From NCBI GenBank assembly GCA_012845835.1, contig JABAKD010000018.1, positions 682,001 to 746,000 on the forward strand: a stretch of DNA of 64,000 nucleotides. The letters are read 5' to 3'. The first letter of the stretch is position 1. Each line of letters begins with the position of its first letter. The DNA comes from Undaria pinnatifida (lineage: Eukaryota; Sar; Phaeophyceae; Laminariales; Alariaceae). This document shows positions 10,860 through 23,494 of this stretch, one piece after another. The notes under the pieces are model-generated. The model was not told the DNA's origin and searched no databases. It saw only the letters and a list, made by a program, of their open reading frames with translations. The position numbers and the translations under genes are program-made.

Positions 10860-13800
10860 GTGCGGGAGATCGTGTGCAATGCATTTGGAATGGCATGGAG
10901 TCTACTTTGGGCAGACGTAGAGAGAGGTCCCATCCATTCCGTTTGTTCTCCAGAACCGTAGAGCCACCCCGGCGACTGGTAACCGTACGCACATGTGCAG
11001 CCGAGGCTTCGTTAAGTGGGGTGATTTTTCGGGGCTCTTTGTTTGGAGGGTCGGACTCTCACCGGGCGAGTGGCTTCTTTGTTTCTTTGCGTTCTTGATG
11101 ATATTTTTTCTTTTTTCTTTGCGGCAACATGTCACCAGTGTACGCTATTCTTCGCCAAACACATCGCCATACATACGTGTACAAAGTATGCAGTCACTCG
11201 CGCGAGGTAGTGGCCCGAAGTCGGCGGTGGAAAACACGGAAGACAACGGCTACGGTGGAGGTGCTCCCACCATTGGTTTTTTCGCTGCAAGGGCTGTTGT
11301 CTTGAAGGGCTCCACACCCCACGGAAAAACTTCTCTCGAGAAATCACGAAAGTGCAAAACACTCGATGAGCAAACCCTTTTATAATGTGTATATCAAACA
11401 CTCATATTTATGAAACAAATGACACCATCCACACGATATTAGGTTAAGCAGCCTCCCCGCCATGGCAGGAAGTGTTTCGGCCAAATGGTGCTACCTCTAT
11501 CGTAGCACTCGTCGGTACCCCACACACCTACCGCAGCATTGGTGGTACAAACCTTCGGCCTGTGAGTTTTGCGATCTACCGATCTGCCGCACAGCCATGA
11601 GAATGTTTATTATATGCTGCATCACGTCAACCGAAACGTACTTTAACGTCCGCTGCATGCAGTGACGGGCAGGGCCACGAGAGCGCGAGTCGATAAGCAA
11701 AAACTGCCTTGGAAACGGTGGCCACGTCACTATCTTAGCCATCGGCCCCAAGTACTCTACTGGTTAGTTTTTTTTTTTGGCATTGTTGGTTGGGCGTTTG
11801 TGGCACGATAGTAGTAGAAAACTTGGTGACCTTGCTGGCGGTAGGGGTGAGCGGTTAACCCTTTGTAAGGCTCTTCACTTGGTGGCGTTTTTATCTCTTC
11901 CCAAACATATTTTCGTCGGCTAAACCAAAATTGATCCCGATGGGGAAACAATCCCATGGCGCTTACAATAGTAGCTAAAACTCGAAATTTCATGCCTAAC
12001 AAAATCCCGACGATTTCTGGGTGAAGAATCCCCGACATCTAGAACCCATGTTTCAGGACATTCGACCGAAGGCTAGTTCTGATACCGGCTATTTTGCTGA
12101 AGAAAAGTTGGGGAGCCTATCGTAGAACGACTCGAAACAGTCTCCGGAATATCAACCAAACTAATGCCCACGAGTGTGTTTGCTTCGTGATCGCAGACAT
12201 GCCCCTGCCCCTCTCCCCCCCCCCCCCCCACACACACACGCCTGCGACATATGCTGCGGCGTAGTGGTTCACACTTTTGTTTCTGAGGCTCATGGCTCAA
12301 CGACCTTGATACATTCCTCAAAAACTGATTTTGGAAAAGCCAGAAGTGTTTCTCATTCGAAATATCATCGTCGAGGTATGCTACTAACGCCAAAAAAATA
12401 TATTGATATTTGGACATGTTAGGGTTGAGGACTGCCAGAGTAGGGGTTACCATTCAGAAACCGTGTAAGCCCGTAAGGGTTACCTCCTTCGTAGCATGCA
12501 CACACTACGCACCTTCTGACCTTTCCCTAATTCACGCACCCTGCTACCTCTTTGGGTGCCACATTTTCTGGGTCAAATTTCTCCCTCAATAGGCATCGCG
12601 GAGCCGCTGTAGTACACCAAGACGGGACACTCTCAAACCGCATCCTCTTCTCTGACGCGTACTGCGGTGGCAGTAGAGGACGCTTCCATGTTTGATATCT
12701 CGGCGGAATGTAATTTTTGTGTTTGCAACATGCACGGTAGTATGTATTCTCGAGCAATGCGAATTATGACTAGTTCTACGGGAGTCCGCTCTAATTTTTT
12801 CTTGAAGGGGATCACTAGTTTTGGAACCAGATACCGGCCAATACTCTTCGGAAGTACGGTAACCCTTGCCATCCCGATGTCTTCATTTGAAAATGCTATA
12901 AACACACACACGTGAACGAATATTTTATTCTTTTTTCAAATGGCAGTCCAAGCACCGGCAAAACGTTTGTTGAAGAAAGTCGCGACCAGGAACAAAATGG
13001 CTTTTCTTTTTCGGGGGCATGATCACGGAGTAGCACCTTCGTTTTACTCAGAATACGTGTATATGGGCAAGTTGTTTGTTTCATAGTGCCACACGACTCG
13101 GGCGCCCCAGAAGCAAAAAAGAAGTTCGCCTTTGCCGTAGAATGTGTTTTATGCCCAAGTCCGACAGGCGTTTTTTTTTTCCCCCGGCCATCCGGCGGTC
13201 GGAGTGAAGCGATTCGAAGACACTTTTGACCTCCTGACGAAGAAGGAGGAAGCTCCACACCTCACCCAGAAATATTACTCCGAAGGCGTTCGTTCACACA
13301 ATCCGAGTAAGCTTGTGCGCCTTAGTTCTAGAACAAAATGTACTTTTGAAAAAAAATCCGCTAATGACTAACCGGTAGTTGTTCAATGCCGCTCTCGTGG
13401 GATGGCGCTTCGACGCACCACCAACAACACCCTAGCGCTGTGTGACTATCGGGGAAGAACCTTGAAATCCCGGATGCGGTCTCTAGCTCAGCTGCTCTGG
13501 ATATTGCGTAATTGCTGAGGCGTGTTTCAGCGTAACCGTGACGAAGTATAATCCTGTCTGTGCTCCTCATATTGTTTTTTGCACGATTTCCCTAATTCGA
13601 CGCGACAACACAGGCTACACAAGGTTTCAACATCTTGGACGTCACGCCCGACGACCACTACGCGAGAGACTGTGAGTTTCTGATCTGGTTGCATGTTCTG
13701 TGTTACCTTCGTGTAGGGAACGCGCGCGTAACCCGTGCCGTCAAAAGTCATCATCTCGGAGTTAAATATCCGCCGATCGATCACTGCGGCCTAACTTTCG

Positions 13801-14297
13801 CAATTTTCTTTTACTCCTCTATGAACTAGCAGAAGGCTTTCACTTGGAGTGTGTCACACATGACCGCTGGCATTGCGTATACAGCGTACCCTGTTCGTGA
13901 CACATGCACGTGTTGCGCAGTGCTTAATATTCCATGTCATGCATCGGCTCATGGAGCCAACGCCCCCAATAACGATGGTCACCGTTAATGCCGTCCTTCC
14001 CTCCAGGTGCGCATGTGGCGCTTGTGTTGAATCGATCTTGTCTCCCGCCAAGTTTGGCATCTATCACAAAATAACCCCCTCCTACACACTCTTACAGTAC
14101 CTGTGGTACACTTTAAACATGCTATGGGCGAAATACCAATACTGTTTTCAGGAGAAAAGACTCAGCTACTGCTAGTCACATGTAGGGTGTTCCTCCAGAA
14201 TCTTTTCAGTCACCGGTAGCCTCTTCCCTCGTCCTGTCGCCGTCCTCATGCCATGATCGTGAACGCATCCATCCGTGACTCGATGACAGATGCGGAG
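10860..14297 (+). other. intron 6 (3,438 bp)
   Basis: It contains a C tract followed by CA repeats (about 12212-12240), a diverged reverse R1 copy (about 12270-12505) and an R4-like fragment near 13255-13390. I see no other exon of the gene. Confidence 0.65.
12270..12505 (-). repeat. R1 MITE-like repeat, diverged reverse copy
   Basis: Carries 'gttgaggactgccagag', 'ccattcagaaaccgtg' and a terminal 'cctccttcgtagcatgcac', comparable to the right end of reverse R1 copies at 29010 and 42568. The left half is poorly conserved. Confidence 0.45.
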
Positions 14298-14390
14298 ATT
14301 GCAGCGAAGTACGAGCTGGGGATTGACGCACAGTACGTCCCCCTGGACATCTACACACGCACCGTGGACTACCCGGACCCAACTGTACAG
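14298..14390 (+). CDS. Patched/NPC1-like RND protein, exon 7 (start of second large loop)
   Basis: Encodes KYELGIDAQYVPLDIYTRTV followed by DYPDPTVQ. The 'vPxDsYxxt' and 'DYxdPxvQ' patterns mark the entry into the second extracellular or lumenal loop of Patched-family proteins. Donor GTACAG|GTAAGC is strong, phase 0. The start is uncertain because the frame is open back to 14220. AG at 14296-14297 is chosen because it keeps phase 0 after exon 6 and gives GATQ-IAAKYELG; CAG at 14302-14304 and AG sites at 14308-14309 and 14314-14315 are alternatives. Confidence 0.85.
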
Positions 14391-14554
14391 GTAAGCGAGT
14401 AGTCGTTAGTAAGGCCACGAAAAAAAGGGGTACCACGCGTTTTGTACGACCGACGAGGCAACACATTCCGGGCAGAGGAGAAAACATGAGTGCCGGAATT
14501 CTCCCTAGTCCAACCTTGTTTGAGTCGCACCCATCGTTGTTTCGACAGATTTTA

Positions 14555-14825
14555 CTGTATAGATGACTCATGCTACGATGATATCCCCCCCCCCCGCCCA
14601 GCAAAAAAAGCGAGTTTGTCCAACGGACGTTTCATGGCTGCTCGACCCGACAGAAAAAGCTCACAAATTTATAGTCTTCATACAAAAGAGCTGTTTTGAG
14701 AGGACGTTCAAACGGTGACACCGGTGTGGCAGCGGACACCGCAATTTGAGAGATACGGCCGGAAAATTAGTTTCAAAACTGGTGATGATTTAGTTAAAAT
14801 GTCGTTGGGGCGGGTGCCGCAACCC
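14555..14825 (-). repeat. R2 repeat, reverse copy
   Basis: Begins near CATGCTACGATGATATC with a C tract, then 'gacgtttcatggctgctcga', 'ggtgtggcagcggacaccgc' and 'gagatacggccggaaaatta'. The right end is diverged. Confidence 0.6.
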
Positions 14826-15047
14826 AACCGAGATGGAGCACGTTTGTTCGCGGACTCGTCGAGCGAGGATATATACATGTATCCGCTTCAAGTACCACTA
14901 GTTTGGACTAGATAACCGAACGTGTAATGATATTGACAGGTCCATGACCTAGGTAGGTATGCAACAACAGAACCAACCATATTTCGACAAACGAGCGTAA
15001 GACCCTGACAATTCTGGGCTACAAAGATCACCCATATATCGAGAGAA

Positions 15048-15332
15048 ACAGGATTCACTTGATAAATTGATGCATTTCCTTCCACAGCTGTCAGATTAGG
15101 TGCCCCTCATAAACGGGTTTTATAGTTTCGGCGCACAGACTGCCTAAGAATCACCCTGTTAACCCTGATAGCTACACTGTAGTTGCAAGGGGAGTCGCCG
15201 ACCTATGTCCTTAATGAGGACACACAACCCGTAATACGCGAGATCGGAGTATCACACACAGCTTGCAAAGATGAGGTTCGACAAGATATTCGATCTCACA
15301 GCTGGAGTGTCTTTTGATTTTTATAATTTAGA
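15048..15332 (+). repeat. solo right arm of F fold-back element
   Basis: Runs from 'aggattcacttgataaattg' through 'ccacagctgtcagatt', 'gggttttatagtttcggcgc' and 'ctatgtccttaatgaggac' to 'cagctggagtgtcttttgat'. It is clearly homologous to the right arms at 46015-46384 and 53790-54146, with no left partner nearby. Confidence 0.85.
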
Positions 15333-15526
15333 GAGAAAATTGAATAACAGGCCAAAACATGATACACATTTCACGTAGCTTGCGACTTTTTGCAGGCATT
15401 TTTAATTTCTTGTTAGTACGCCTAGGATATGGGAGTGCTGTTCAGCGGGGCCCATGCCTCTTTATTTATAATCGGCCATTTGGGGGCTCAACGTTTAGAG
15501 CTTCTCACGTGGAGGACATGGACCGC

Positions 15527-15790
15527 AGAAGTCGTTCTATGGTAGCCCCCCTCAGACTTTCTTAGAAAATCGCGGGTTTTGAACCGAGCTTCCCGCCTTA
15601 TCTACTGAAATACTATGCTCATCGCCTCCACCCCGAAGTCATTTTTTGATAATCCTTTGCATACAAGAAAAAACTCGGAAGACATTGTTGTATTGCATTT
15701 TGCCTTGTGTCGAGCAGCCGTGAAACGTTCGTGACTAACGAAAATAGTTGGTTTTGTGGGGGGGGGGGGGGTTCGTACAATCAGTATCAT
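15527..15790 (+). repeat. R2 repeat
   Basis: Begins 'gtcgttctatggtagccccc', has 'ttgtgtcgagcagccgtgaa' in the middle and ends in a G tract of about 14 followed by 'ttcgtacaatcagtat'. The layout matches copies at 21610 and 26271. Confidence 0.7.
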
Positions 15791-16224
15791 AAATTAATCA
15801 GTGTAACTCTACCTCGGCATGTACCACTCACAACCCATGGCGCGGTAGAGGCCGCGTGATATCACGGGATACAGGTAGCAGGTTCGATCTGACGAAATGG
15901 TTTGTGAACGACGAGGCTCCTTACCCCAAAATCGCCAGAAACAACCAGCGCTGCCGCAGGGGTGCTTAGACTATGTAGTTCGGGTACTTTTTATTGCGTT
16001 GGTTGGGCGCCACTCGCGCGAGTGACACCCCTGCTCTTTGCATTCACCAGGCTTTCGTCCTGTTCAAAGTTCTCGATATTAGTACTAGTGACGAGAGTTT
16101 GTGGTTAGCAACGTACGCTGCAAAAAGCAAAAATAATACCGAACGTGTGTTTTTGTCATTGAGGTACGGAGTCACTCGTGCGAGATACTCACATTTTCGG
16201 CAATGAAAACTGGGGGTGTACCCT

Positions 16225-16415
16225 TTTCGTATCCTTGATGAAACAGACCATCTTTTCGTATCGTTCTCCTCGTGTACATAGGTAGGCCATTAGACTACTC
16301 ATTCGAGGGACAATTTTTAGTCTGCTTCAAGACAGGTTTGAGGGGGCGGTCTTTCAAGATCTCCCGACTTCAGGACCTTAAGACTGGTGGTGTTCTTTTA
16401 TCGTAGCATGCGTCG
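16225..16415 (+). repeat. R1 repeat, fragment
   Basis: Carries 'cgttctcctcgtgtacatag', 'aggccattagactactcatt', 'tcccgacttcaggacctt' and a terminal 'tttatcgtagcatgcgtcgg', as in the right part of R1. Confidence 0.5.
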
Positions 16416-18246
16416 GCAGGGTTGCAACTCCTGGGAGCGTTCGAGATGAGGGGCTCAAAGTATCACCCGAAATATGAACACTCCCACGGCATTCGCTTGC
16501 GCTACCCGACCAATCGCCCTTGCCCTAGCCCTAAGACATATTGTGCTCGAATGATTACTTGACTAGCCGGTAGTTTCCTCGAGGGTATCAATCGGCCAGG
16601 AACCGATTGGTTCGAACCGTGTGACCCGCACCGTGGGGTTACTTCATAGCCCAGTCTAGAAAGGTCTGATCAGGAAACCAAAAAGGATTCGGTATGGTGG
16701 AGGCTGTTTCTTGAACAAAGCGCCAATAGGGGTTGCCTTTGTTGGTGTGGGTTTCACGTGAACTTGCCAAATCCAGTCCGTGGTCACAGCACCGGCTACC
16801 CGCTCTCAAACTGGAGTGAAGAAACATTCCTGGGGGCGGCACGTGGTGCTATTTTTCTTGTTTTTTTTATTGAAAGACGGGGCGGGGCTCTGGTCCCCCA
16901 TTAATCCCCCAAAATCCCTCTCTATGATAACTTCGAGCAAACGTTTGTAAAAAAATGGGTGTCCAGTAGTGATGGCGTAAACCCAGTGTTCGTCGGGATA
17001 CCATTGAATACTATAAGCAATATTTCAATGAACACGTAGATCATCGAGGAGTTTTCCATCGGGCTGCACTGTTACGTTTTTGTCGATTTTATTGCTGGGG
17101 TGTGATGTATATACCGGTTGGTCTTCGAGTGAGGGAGAGTCAAAAACAAAATGTGCGTGCCTCTGTAATGCAGAATAGGTAGCAGGGTTCTTCACTCGTG
17201 AATAGTTTCGATCTCTTCGCTTTTTTCAAACTTTTGAGTTTGATGCTGCTAGCGCTGGGAATGCTCAGGTGTACGATTTATGAACGTCTACCATATAACA
17301 TGCTTCTTAAATTCTGTAAATAAATCTTCAAGCAATGCCTCTTGCCAATCTCAAGACAGCGGGTGCATCAGCTTCTTGCTGAAAGGGGTGTTGATTGTTG
17401 GTTTTACCTAGCCCTGAATCGTCCAACTTCACCATCTTAAGAAAATATTGGTTTCGTTACGTGCCTACCCACTTGGAGGTTATCACACATCGGGTACGGA
17501 ACACTTTTCCGCCCTACCATTCTCCGTTTATGGGCGAGATTATTTTGATATAAATTCCTCAGCGAAGGGCCTCACAAAAAACAACGGTGCACGTTCACCG
17601 TAGCATGTGCATCCACAGGGTAGCCACTCACGTGCGAATCCCTGAGCTGTGCTGTACCATGAGGACTGGGCCCCGCTGAATCACCCTACGGTAGCCTTCG
17701 CCGGAGATTAGGCATGGGCGAAGAAGAAAACCTATATAGCGGGCGTGCGCAGGTGTAACCAGCGTTCGATTCCATGAGAGGCAATAATCGCATCACTCCT
17801 CACGTCGCTGTCTCTCGGACCACATTGTATGGTTTTATCGTGGCGCGAACTACGACGGTGGTGTTTACGAACATGATAAACTTGCACTGTCGGAAACGAT
17901 GCGTTGGTGGGTGGAGGTCAAAAGGAAAAGCTGCACGTAGAAATTGCTGAGGCTTCACGACCGCAATGTGAAATGCGAAGAGGGCGCACCATCGCTGTGT
18001 CGTCAACTAGGAACGAGAGTGTTCTTTGAGGCTCATATAATACGAGGTATCCCCGTTATTGTCAGCGTCTTCCGTTTTTGACCAAAGCTACCGTTGGGGG
18101 GGGGGTGGTGTCTTGTTTTTCACTACCGAGTGTTAGCCAGTCGCAAGTGCGACTCGATACCTCAATGACGGCACGAACCTACACGGTATACTTGGCGCAG
18201 GGTGACGAACGGTTGCATTGCGGATTCATGTCGCCAAAATAAAACA

Positions 18247-18768
18247 TATATAAAACTGATGTATTATTTCCAAAAATGTCACATTTATCCCCTCGAAATA
18301 ATGTATAGTTTCCAGGCACATATCGAGCTCCCCCCCCCCCCCCCCCCCCCCGCCCCCAATAATATACTGGTGCGAAAACCGTCAGATTTATCCCCTCAAA
18401 AGGATTTATAGCTTACATGCACAAATTGCCCCTTTCCCCCCCCCCCCCCCCCCCCCCCGCCCCCCTCCAAACCCGCTCGCTTTTGATCAAAACCAGGCCC
18501 CCCCCTTTTTGCCTTCACAGCTGTCAGATTTTGTCCCCCTCAGAAACGGGTTTTATAGTTTCCGCGCACAGACTGACTAAAATCATCCTGTTGACCCTGA
18601 TAGCTACACTGTAGCTGTAAGGGGAGTCGCCGACCTATATCCTTAATGAGGACACACAACTCGTAATGCGCGCGATCGGAGTATCACACACAGCTTGCAA
18701 AGATGAGTTTCGACGAAATCTTCGATCTCACAGCTGGAGTGTATTTTAATTTTTATAATATATGGGAT
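18247..18768 (+). repeat. half F element: modules plus right arm
   Basis: Three homologous modules are separated by C tracts (about 18332-18352 and 18437-18459). Each has 'gtcacatttatcccctc' or a variant followed by 'tttatag' and 'cacaaattg' or a variant. The last module is the right arm, which ends 'cagctggagtgtattttaat'. The left half is absent. Confidence 0.85.
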
Positions 18769-19686
18769 AAAAAGCTTCAAGACCGCCAAGGAACATGGGG
18801 TATGGTATGGTACGGTATATATTGATATGGTATGTCACTTGCGCGAGTGACTCCGGGCCACCGCAAACAAAGGCCCTTAAAAACCAAATTGACACCCCTC
18901 CCCCCTATCGTACCATTGGTCCTTTGGAACGTACCTGTAATACTTAGTAACACGAGGTCGGAGATTAGGGGCTGCTTCGGACCTCTTGATATTTTCTCCC
19001 GAACCGGCAAAAAAATAACACGTTGTACTTCCGGCGGTGAGTCTGATGCCCTCCCTCCGGTTTCGTCAGTCTCGTACAACATGAGGACAAAAAGCAGATC
19101 GTTTGAGTATCTTTATCAACGAAAGTTATCCACGACGCAAAAAGAACACAGAACGCCGACAAGCCCCGAACGGCATCGAGGTACGCACGTTTTCACTGGC
19201 AGACTTTATTCTGGGCCGGTCGCGCGAGTGCTCGGCACCCCAGTGACTAACATACGCTGGGCGTTTCGTTTGGCGCAGGCGAACTTAATCATTCCATGGC
19301 AGGCTCACTCCTCGAAATCGATATAGCACGAAAATGATTATGGTCGCCGCGGAACAGGAGGATTACTCGCTCGAATGCTCCCGGTGCCACTGAAAAAAAC
19401 GTCCCAGAAGAGACCGCCCGACGGTACCGTAGCTCGAGCCGTCGGGAGGAAATATTTGGCGTCCAAAGCTCATGCGAATCTCACAATGTAAGTGATACTT
19501 AATATCCCAGAAGGTGCTCAGCGAATCTACCTTTCGCCCGCCATATATTGTGGTAGTAGAATCGAGCGGGCCTCGTCAAACGTTGTCGAAACCTGGCCAT
19601 TAACACCTGTTTTGTATATCTGCATCATTGACGGTGAATTGAACCAATACGTCTCCCGTACCCTCGCCGAGACGTTTTAGGCGCAG

Positions 19687-19793
19687 ATACATCAAACGGA
19701 CGAGACGCTGACCGAGGGGGAGTTTGTGGCGGGACCCATCACGTCATGGTTGACTTCGTTCGTGGAGTGGGCTGCAAACAGCACAGAGTACAG
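19687..19793 (+). CDS. Patched/NPC1-like RND protein, exon 8 (second loop)
   Basis: Encodes IHQTDETL, then EFVAGPITSWLTSFVEWAAN and STEY. The 'va.PitSWlxxFxxWa' pattern is a hallmark of the second large loop in Patched-family proteins. Acceptor GGCGCAG, phase 0; donor TACAG|GTATTA, phase 2. The split codon AG+T with exon 9 is Ser. A 3' neighbour with a matching phase 2 start supports the junction. Confidence 0.92.
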
Positions 19794-20869
19794 GTATTAG
19801 CCGGCGATCGATGAGAAAAGTGGCGATGGATGTGTATTCCACTGACGCATGGCACGGGTGAGGGGTACACCAACGTGTTTGATGCTCCTCCTTTCAGTAG
19901 GTCAGATCCTCAACAACAGGGCCGAGAGGCCAAGGATGATCGATAATCGCACGAATAACAAACCCATAGGCCTCGGGGAGATGCGTGGAACTATAATCGT
20001 AGCAAATGTAACAACACCAACACAACACCGTTTTGTATTATTTTCCAGCCAGTTCCTTGGGTGGGGATCCTCGCTAGGCAAAAACTCTGTTTCGGCCAAT
20101 ACGTGGCGATCCCGATCGCAGCACAGCGCACGTTTAACGCGAAAACGTTTCTGCTACCACTCGCAACTGCGCACAGAGCACCAACGCCAATAAGGCGTCC
20201 TGCGATTTTCAACAAAGATTCCCCTTATGTTCGGCAGGGCGGTTCATTTTGTTCTTGTTCCGCAATACCTCGGGGTCTCTCGCTCGAGTGACGCCCGCTG
20301 CTTCTTTGCCGTCCTTAGATTTCGTCATGTTCAATCTTCTGCGACTATGAACTCTCGATGGGATGGTTACCTACACTGCGCCTGAACAAAACTCTCGCTG
20401 AACATCGAGTTTTTTTTTCGCGTTAGATATCGAGGCCATTCGTGCGAGTAGCACCCAACCCGGCACGGACAATGGCGGCGCCACCCCTACCGCATCCGTG
20501 GCCGGTAGAGGACTGTACTGCAGCACTTGTTGCCCATTCTTCGTTTTGTTCCGTTGTCCATTCTTTTTTTTGTTCTCAATAACGGGCACTCCTTAACTTG
20601 ACATCTTTGTCGGAATGTCATCTTTGTTTCGGATGAGGTTTCCAGCGGACACTACGCGAAGCAATGCTGAAGTGCACATGTGCACCACAAGTTTTCCCTC
20701 TTTCAGCGGGAGATCTTCCATTTAGGAGCTCCATATGTTTCAAGACGAAAATGAGTTTTGAGCGAACAGAAGAGCACAAGCTGATGAAAAACGGTTACCC
20801 GTCGCGCAGGTATGCCAAGCAGCCTTCTCGCAGTAGTGTTGGTGCAGCATCAGTCCCTGAGGTCCTGAC

Positions 20870-21030
20870 ATGAGGAGGTCAATATTTCACCGGAAACATG
20901 ATTCCGGAGGCACTGCTTCGCACAACCCGACCAAGCTTCCACGCCTTACTTGTCCTAAATCACAACGTACTCGCGAAAATTTCTCTACCTCATGACTAAC
21001 CGCTACTTCGTCCCTGGAGGAGTTCAATCA
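20870..21030 (+). repeat. R4 dispersed repeat
   Basis: Contains 'ggtcaatatttcaccggaa', 'cgcacaacccgaccaagctt' and 'cctaaatcacaacgtactcg', followed by 'tggaggagttcaatc'. The same word order recurs near 13255, 16440, 24710 and 60480. No inverted ends seen. Confidence 0.5.
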
Positions 21031-21609
21031 GACAGGTGCGTTAATACTTTTTCATTGAACAACCGTAATATTCTTCCGTGGTGACGGCTTCAAAGTTTTG
21101 ATTTTCTTCATTCAAAACAAGGAGGATGGTCCGACACGTTTCGGCTTGAGTAACCCCGCCAACCAAAAGCAGTTTTCTCCCAAAAGAGGTGTTCGTTGAT
21201 GCTCCCATCGTAACGCGCGTCGTCGCATCGGGCTGTGATTGGCTTTTCCCCTTCGACTGTAACAGTTTGACTGCGGTATCGCGGAGCTCCTCGAGCGAAG
21301 AGCCTCAGGAAACAAAATCGGCCCACCGCCACCGTAGCTCTTGTCCCATGGTCGGTGTCTCCGGGGGATATGCCGTGTACGAGAATCGCACGCCCCAGAA
21401 GCGTGGCCTGCTTACAATATATCTAATGCATGCTTTCCAAATGTTCCGCAAGTAACAAGGCTACGGTATAGGGAGTGCCCCCTATTGGCAGTACCAGGTT
21501 TCACCCACTCTCACGTGCGACTAGAGCTCTACTTTCCCCGTAAGAAAAAGGTCTTGGACGACTAGAGCTCGCCGTTGCAGATTATCACCATGAAAAATAT
21601 TTAAGCAGC

Positions 21610-21848
21610 ACAGTCGTTCTACGGTGGACCCCCCCCAACGTTCCTTTACGAAATCGCTGGTTTCAAACCCAGCACCCAGTCGCATCTCTCCTGATATACG
21701 GTGTCCCTCGACACCCCAACGCCGCCGATCGGCAGGCGTTTGAACAAAAAAATACATATGGATACTTGTTTTCAATAGTATCCATACTTGTGTCGAGCAG
21801 GCATAAAAAGTTCGTTAAAGGAAAGCGCTGGGCTATCGTAGAATCAGT
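21610..21848 (+). repeat. R2 repeat
   Basis: Begins 'cagtcgttctacggtgga', contains 'ggtgtccctcgacacccc', 'acatatggatacttgt' and 'tgtgtcgagcaggcataaaa', and ends 'gggctatcgtagaatcagta'. The ends are imperfect inverted repeats. Confidence 0.75.
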
Positions 21849-22249
21849 ATTTCACATCGCAAAAAGTAAAAAAAAAACGAAATATCAGGACCGCAAATAA
21901 ACTAAGGGGTCGCTCGCGCGAGTAAGCCCGAGCGACCGCAAACAAAGTCTACAGAAGAAGTGATCCTCTTAATACCGTACCTTGTGTGAAAAGATGGAGT
22001 GCATTCCTAGAGAGAGTTATGCGTGCCGTGAAAATATCCCGAATCCTGACCTTACTTTCTCATGCCGGAAAGACGTCCAACTGTCGACGAAGGATTTCCC
22101 TCTTGTATAAAAAGAAAACGAAAAACTATTGACCGATCAGTACACATCCGGCATGAAAAGGATAAGTCACAACCTGCAACGTTGACTCATCAGAACTAAA
22201 ACTGCGGACACAAACCGTCTTTCCGTCCGTGCGCGTGTATCGTTGCTAG

Positions 22250-22391
22250 TGCCAATGTGGGTACTTCCGGGGGCTACGCCGTGTACCATGGCCGAGACAC
22301 GTTCTACTCCGGCCTGGCGGAGTTCATGGAGGAGGGAGACAACGCGCGCTTCCTCGCCGACATTGCCTACTTGGATGACGGAATGATAGAG
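22250..22391 (+). CDS. Patched/NPC1-like RND protein, exon 9 (second loop)
   Basis: Encodes ANVGTSGGYAVYHGRDTFYS, GLAEFMEEGDNARFLADIAY and LDDGMIE. The layout 'FyxxLxeFlxxg...rfxxDixxxdDGxIe' is that of the second extracellular loop in Patched-related proteins. Acceptor TTGCTAG; its single leading T completes the Ser codon of exon 8. Donor ATAGAG|GTAATC, phase 0. The exon-internal ATG at 22255 is not a start. Confidence 0.92.
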
Positions 22392-23347
22392 GTAATCATT
22401 GCCGGTATCTACCCGAACAGCGTCAAGGGGCTACGCTGATAGATCTGCACGTTAAAGGCTCTCAACGTCCGTGCCGTGGACATCGTATACATTCTGGCAA
22501 GCGCTCTATCTGTACAATATTTTTCATTATGGAAGACGGAGGGACGGGGGTGCGTCCAACGTGGCCTCTTGCACCGAAATATTTGTCGAATAACTCTTCT
22601 TTTCTCGAGTACATATCATTTACAAAAGTTGTCGATGCCGCTGCAAAATCAAACCACACGAAAAAAAAATCACTATTCTTTCAGTTTCAGATACCGCCGC
22701 GATCGATACCCCATTCTCGGCGTACCTTAAATTTCGTGTTTTAAGGCCATGGTCTACGCACATTGGTTTTGGGTAAATCTATAATTTTATTGGTATATGT
22801 TATTTAACTTCAACTGCGTCAGGCAGGAACCCAACACATCGAGATCTCTTACAATATAGCGCTTCTGCTGGTTTTGTTGTGGACGATCTGCACGTACGTT
22901 TCGTTTCAACAAATCTAGTATGTTTCTGGTCGATTTAAAACATTTTTCAATAGGGCGAGTTGATAGCCTCATCCCCTGGCAGGCGAGAAGGGGTTTGAAA
23001 TCTTTGGACCGAATGATTCTGACAAGTCGTTGAGCTCCTCTAGCCTCAAACGGTCGGTTGAAGTGTTGTCAATATAGTCTATTTACAAATTGCGTTTTTT
23101 TTTCAGGACCAGGTCATCGAAGCATTAGTCGGGGGGTACCCCAACGAACGCCTTTCCGAAGAACATGTTACGCAGAAGGTTTAGAGCTCCTAATGCTGGG
23201 AGCTCAAGAAACTACCTAGATTTTGCTGAACCCCTTTAGTGTGGGATGAGTCTATGAACAACGTCACAAACAATAACTCGTTCTGTTTTCGGTACCACCG
23301 CCCTCATCGGACGGATCGCACATGTTTATCTTTCTGACCGAGCGCAG
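22392..23347 (+). other. intron 9 (956 bp)
   Basis: GTAATC to AGCGCAG. I see no repeat family or other gene in it. Confidence 0.7.
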
Positions 23348-23494
23348 ATCAGCAGATCAAGGATGTACCTTGTGGGCATCGTCGACTCAGAGAAGTCCGT
23401 GGACGCGTTGATCGACGTTCGGGATGTGGTGGGGGAGTCATCGCTCGACCCCAAACCGTTCGAGTTTTCAAATCTGTTTATTTTCGTTGAGCAG
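23348..23494 (+). CDS. Patched/NPC1-like RND protein, exon 10 (end of second loop)
   Basis: Forty-nine codons, including ISRSRMYLVG, VDALIDVRDVV, SSLDPKPFEFSNLFIFVEQ. The family pattern is 'IxxSRxy...vdamxdvRxxvxxsxldPxpFxyxxxFxfxEQ', leading into TM8. Acceptor GCGCAG in phase 0, donor GAGCAG|GTACGA in phase 0. Two further AG dinucleotides just inside the exon would break the frame and are rejected. Confidence 0.93.

Larger units (their letters stand above)
14391..19686 (+). other. intron 7 (5,296 bp), repeat-rich
   Basis: The longest intron. It contains R2 (14555-14825), a solo F arm (15048-15332), R2 (15527-15790), an R3 palindrome (16011-16024), an R1 fragment (about 16225-16415), an R4 fragment (about 16440-16600) and a half F element (18247-18768). 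A second R3 palindrome lies at 18836-18849. Confidence 0.7.
19794..22249 (+). other. intron 8 (2,456 bp)
   Basis: GTATTA to TTGCTAG. It holds R3-type palindromes near 20275-20290 and 21911-21924, an R4 copy (about 20870-21030) and R2 (21610-21848). Confidence 0.7.
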
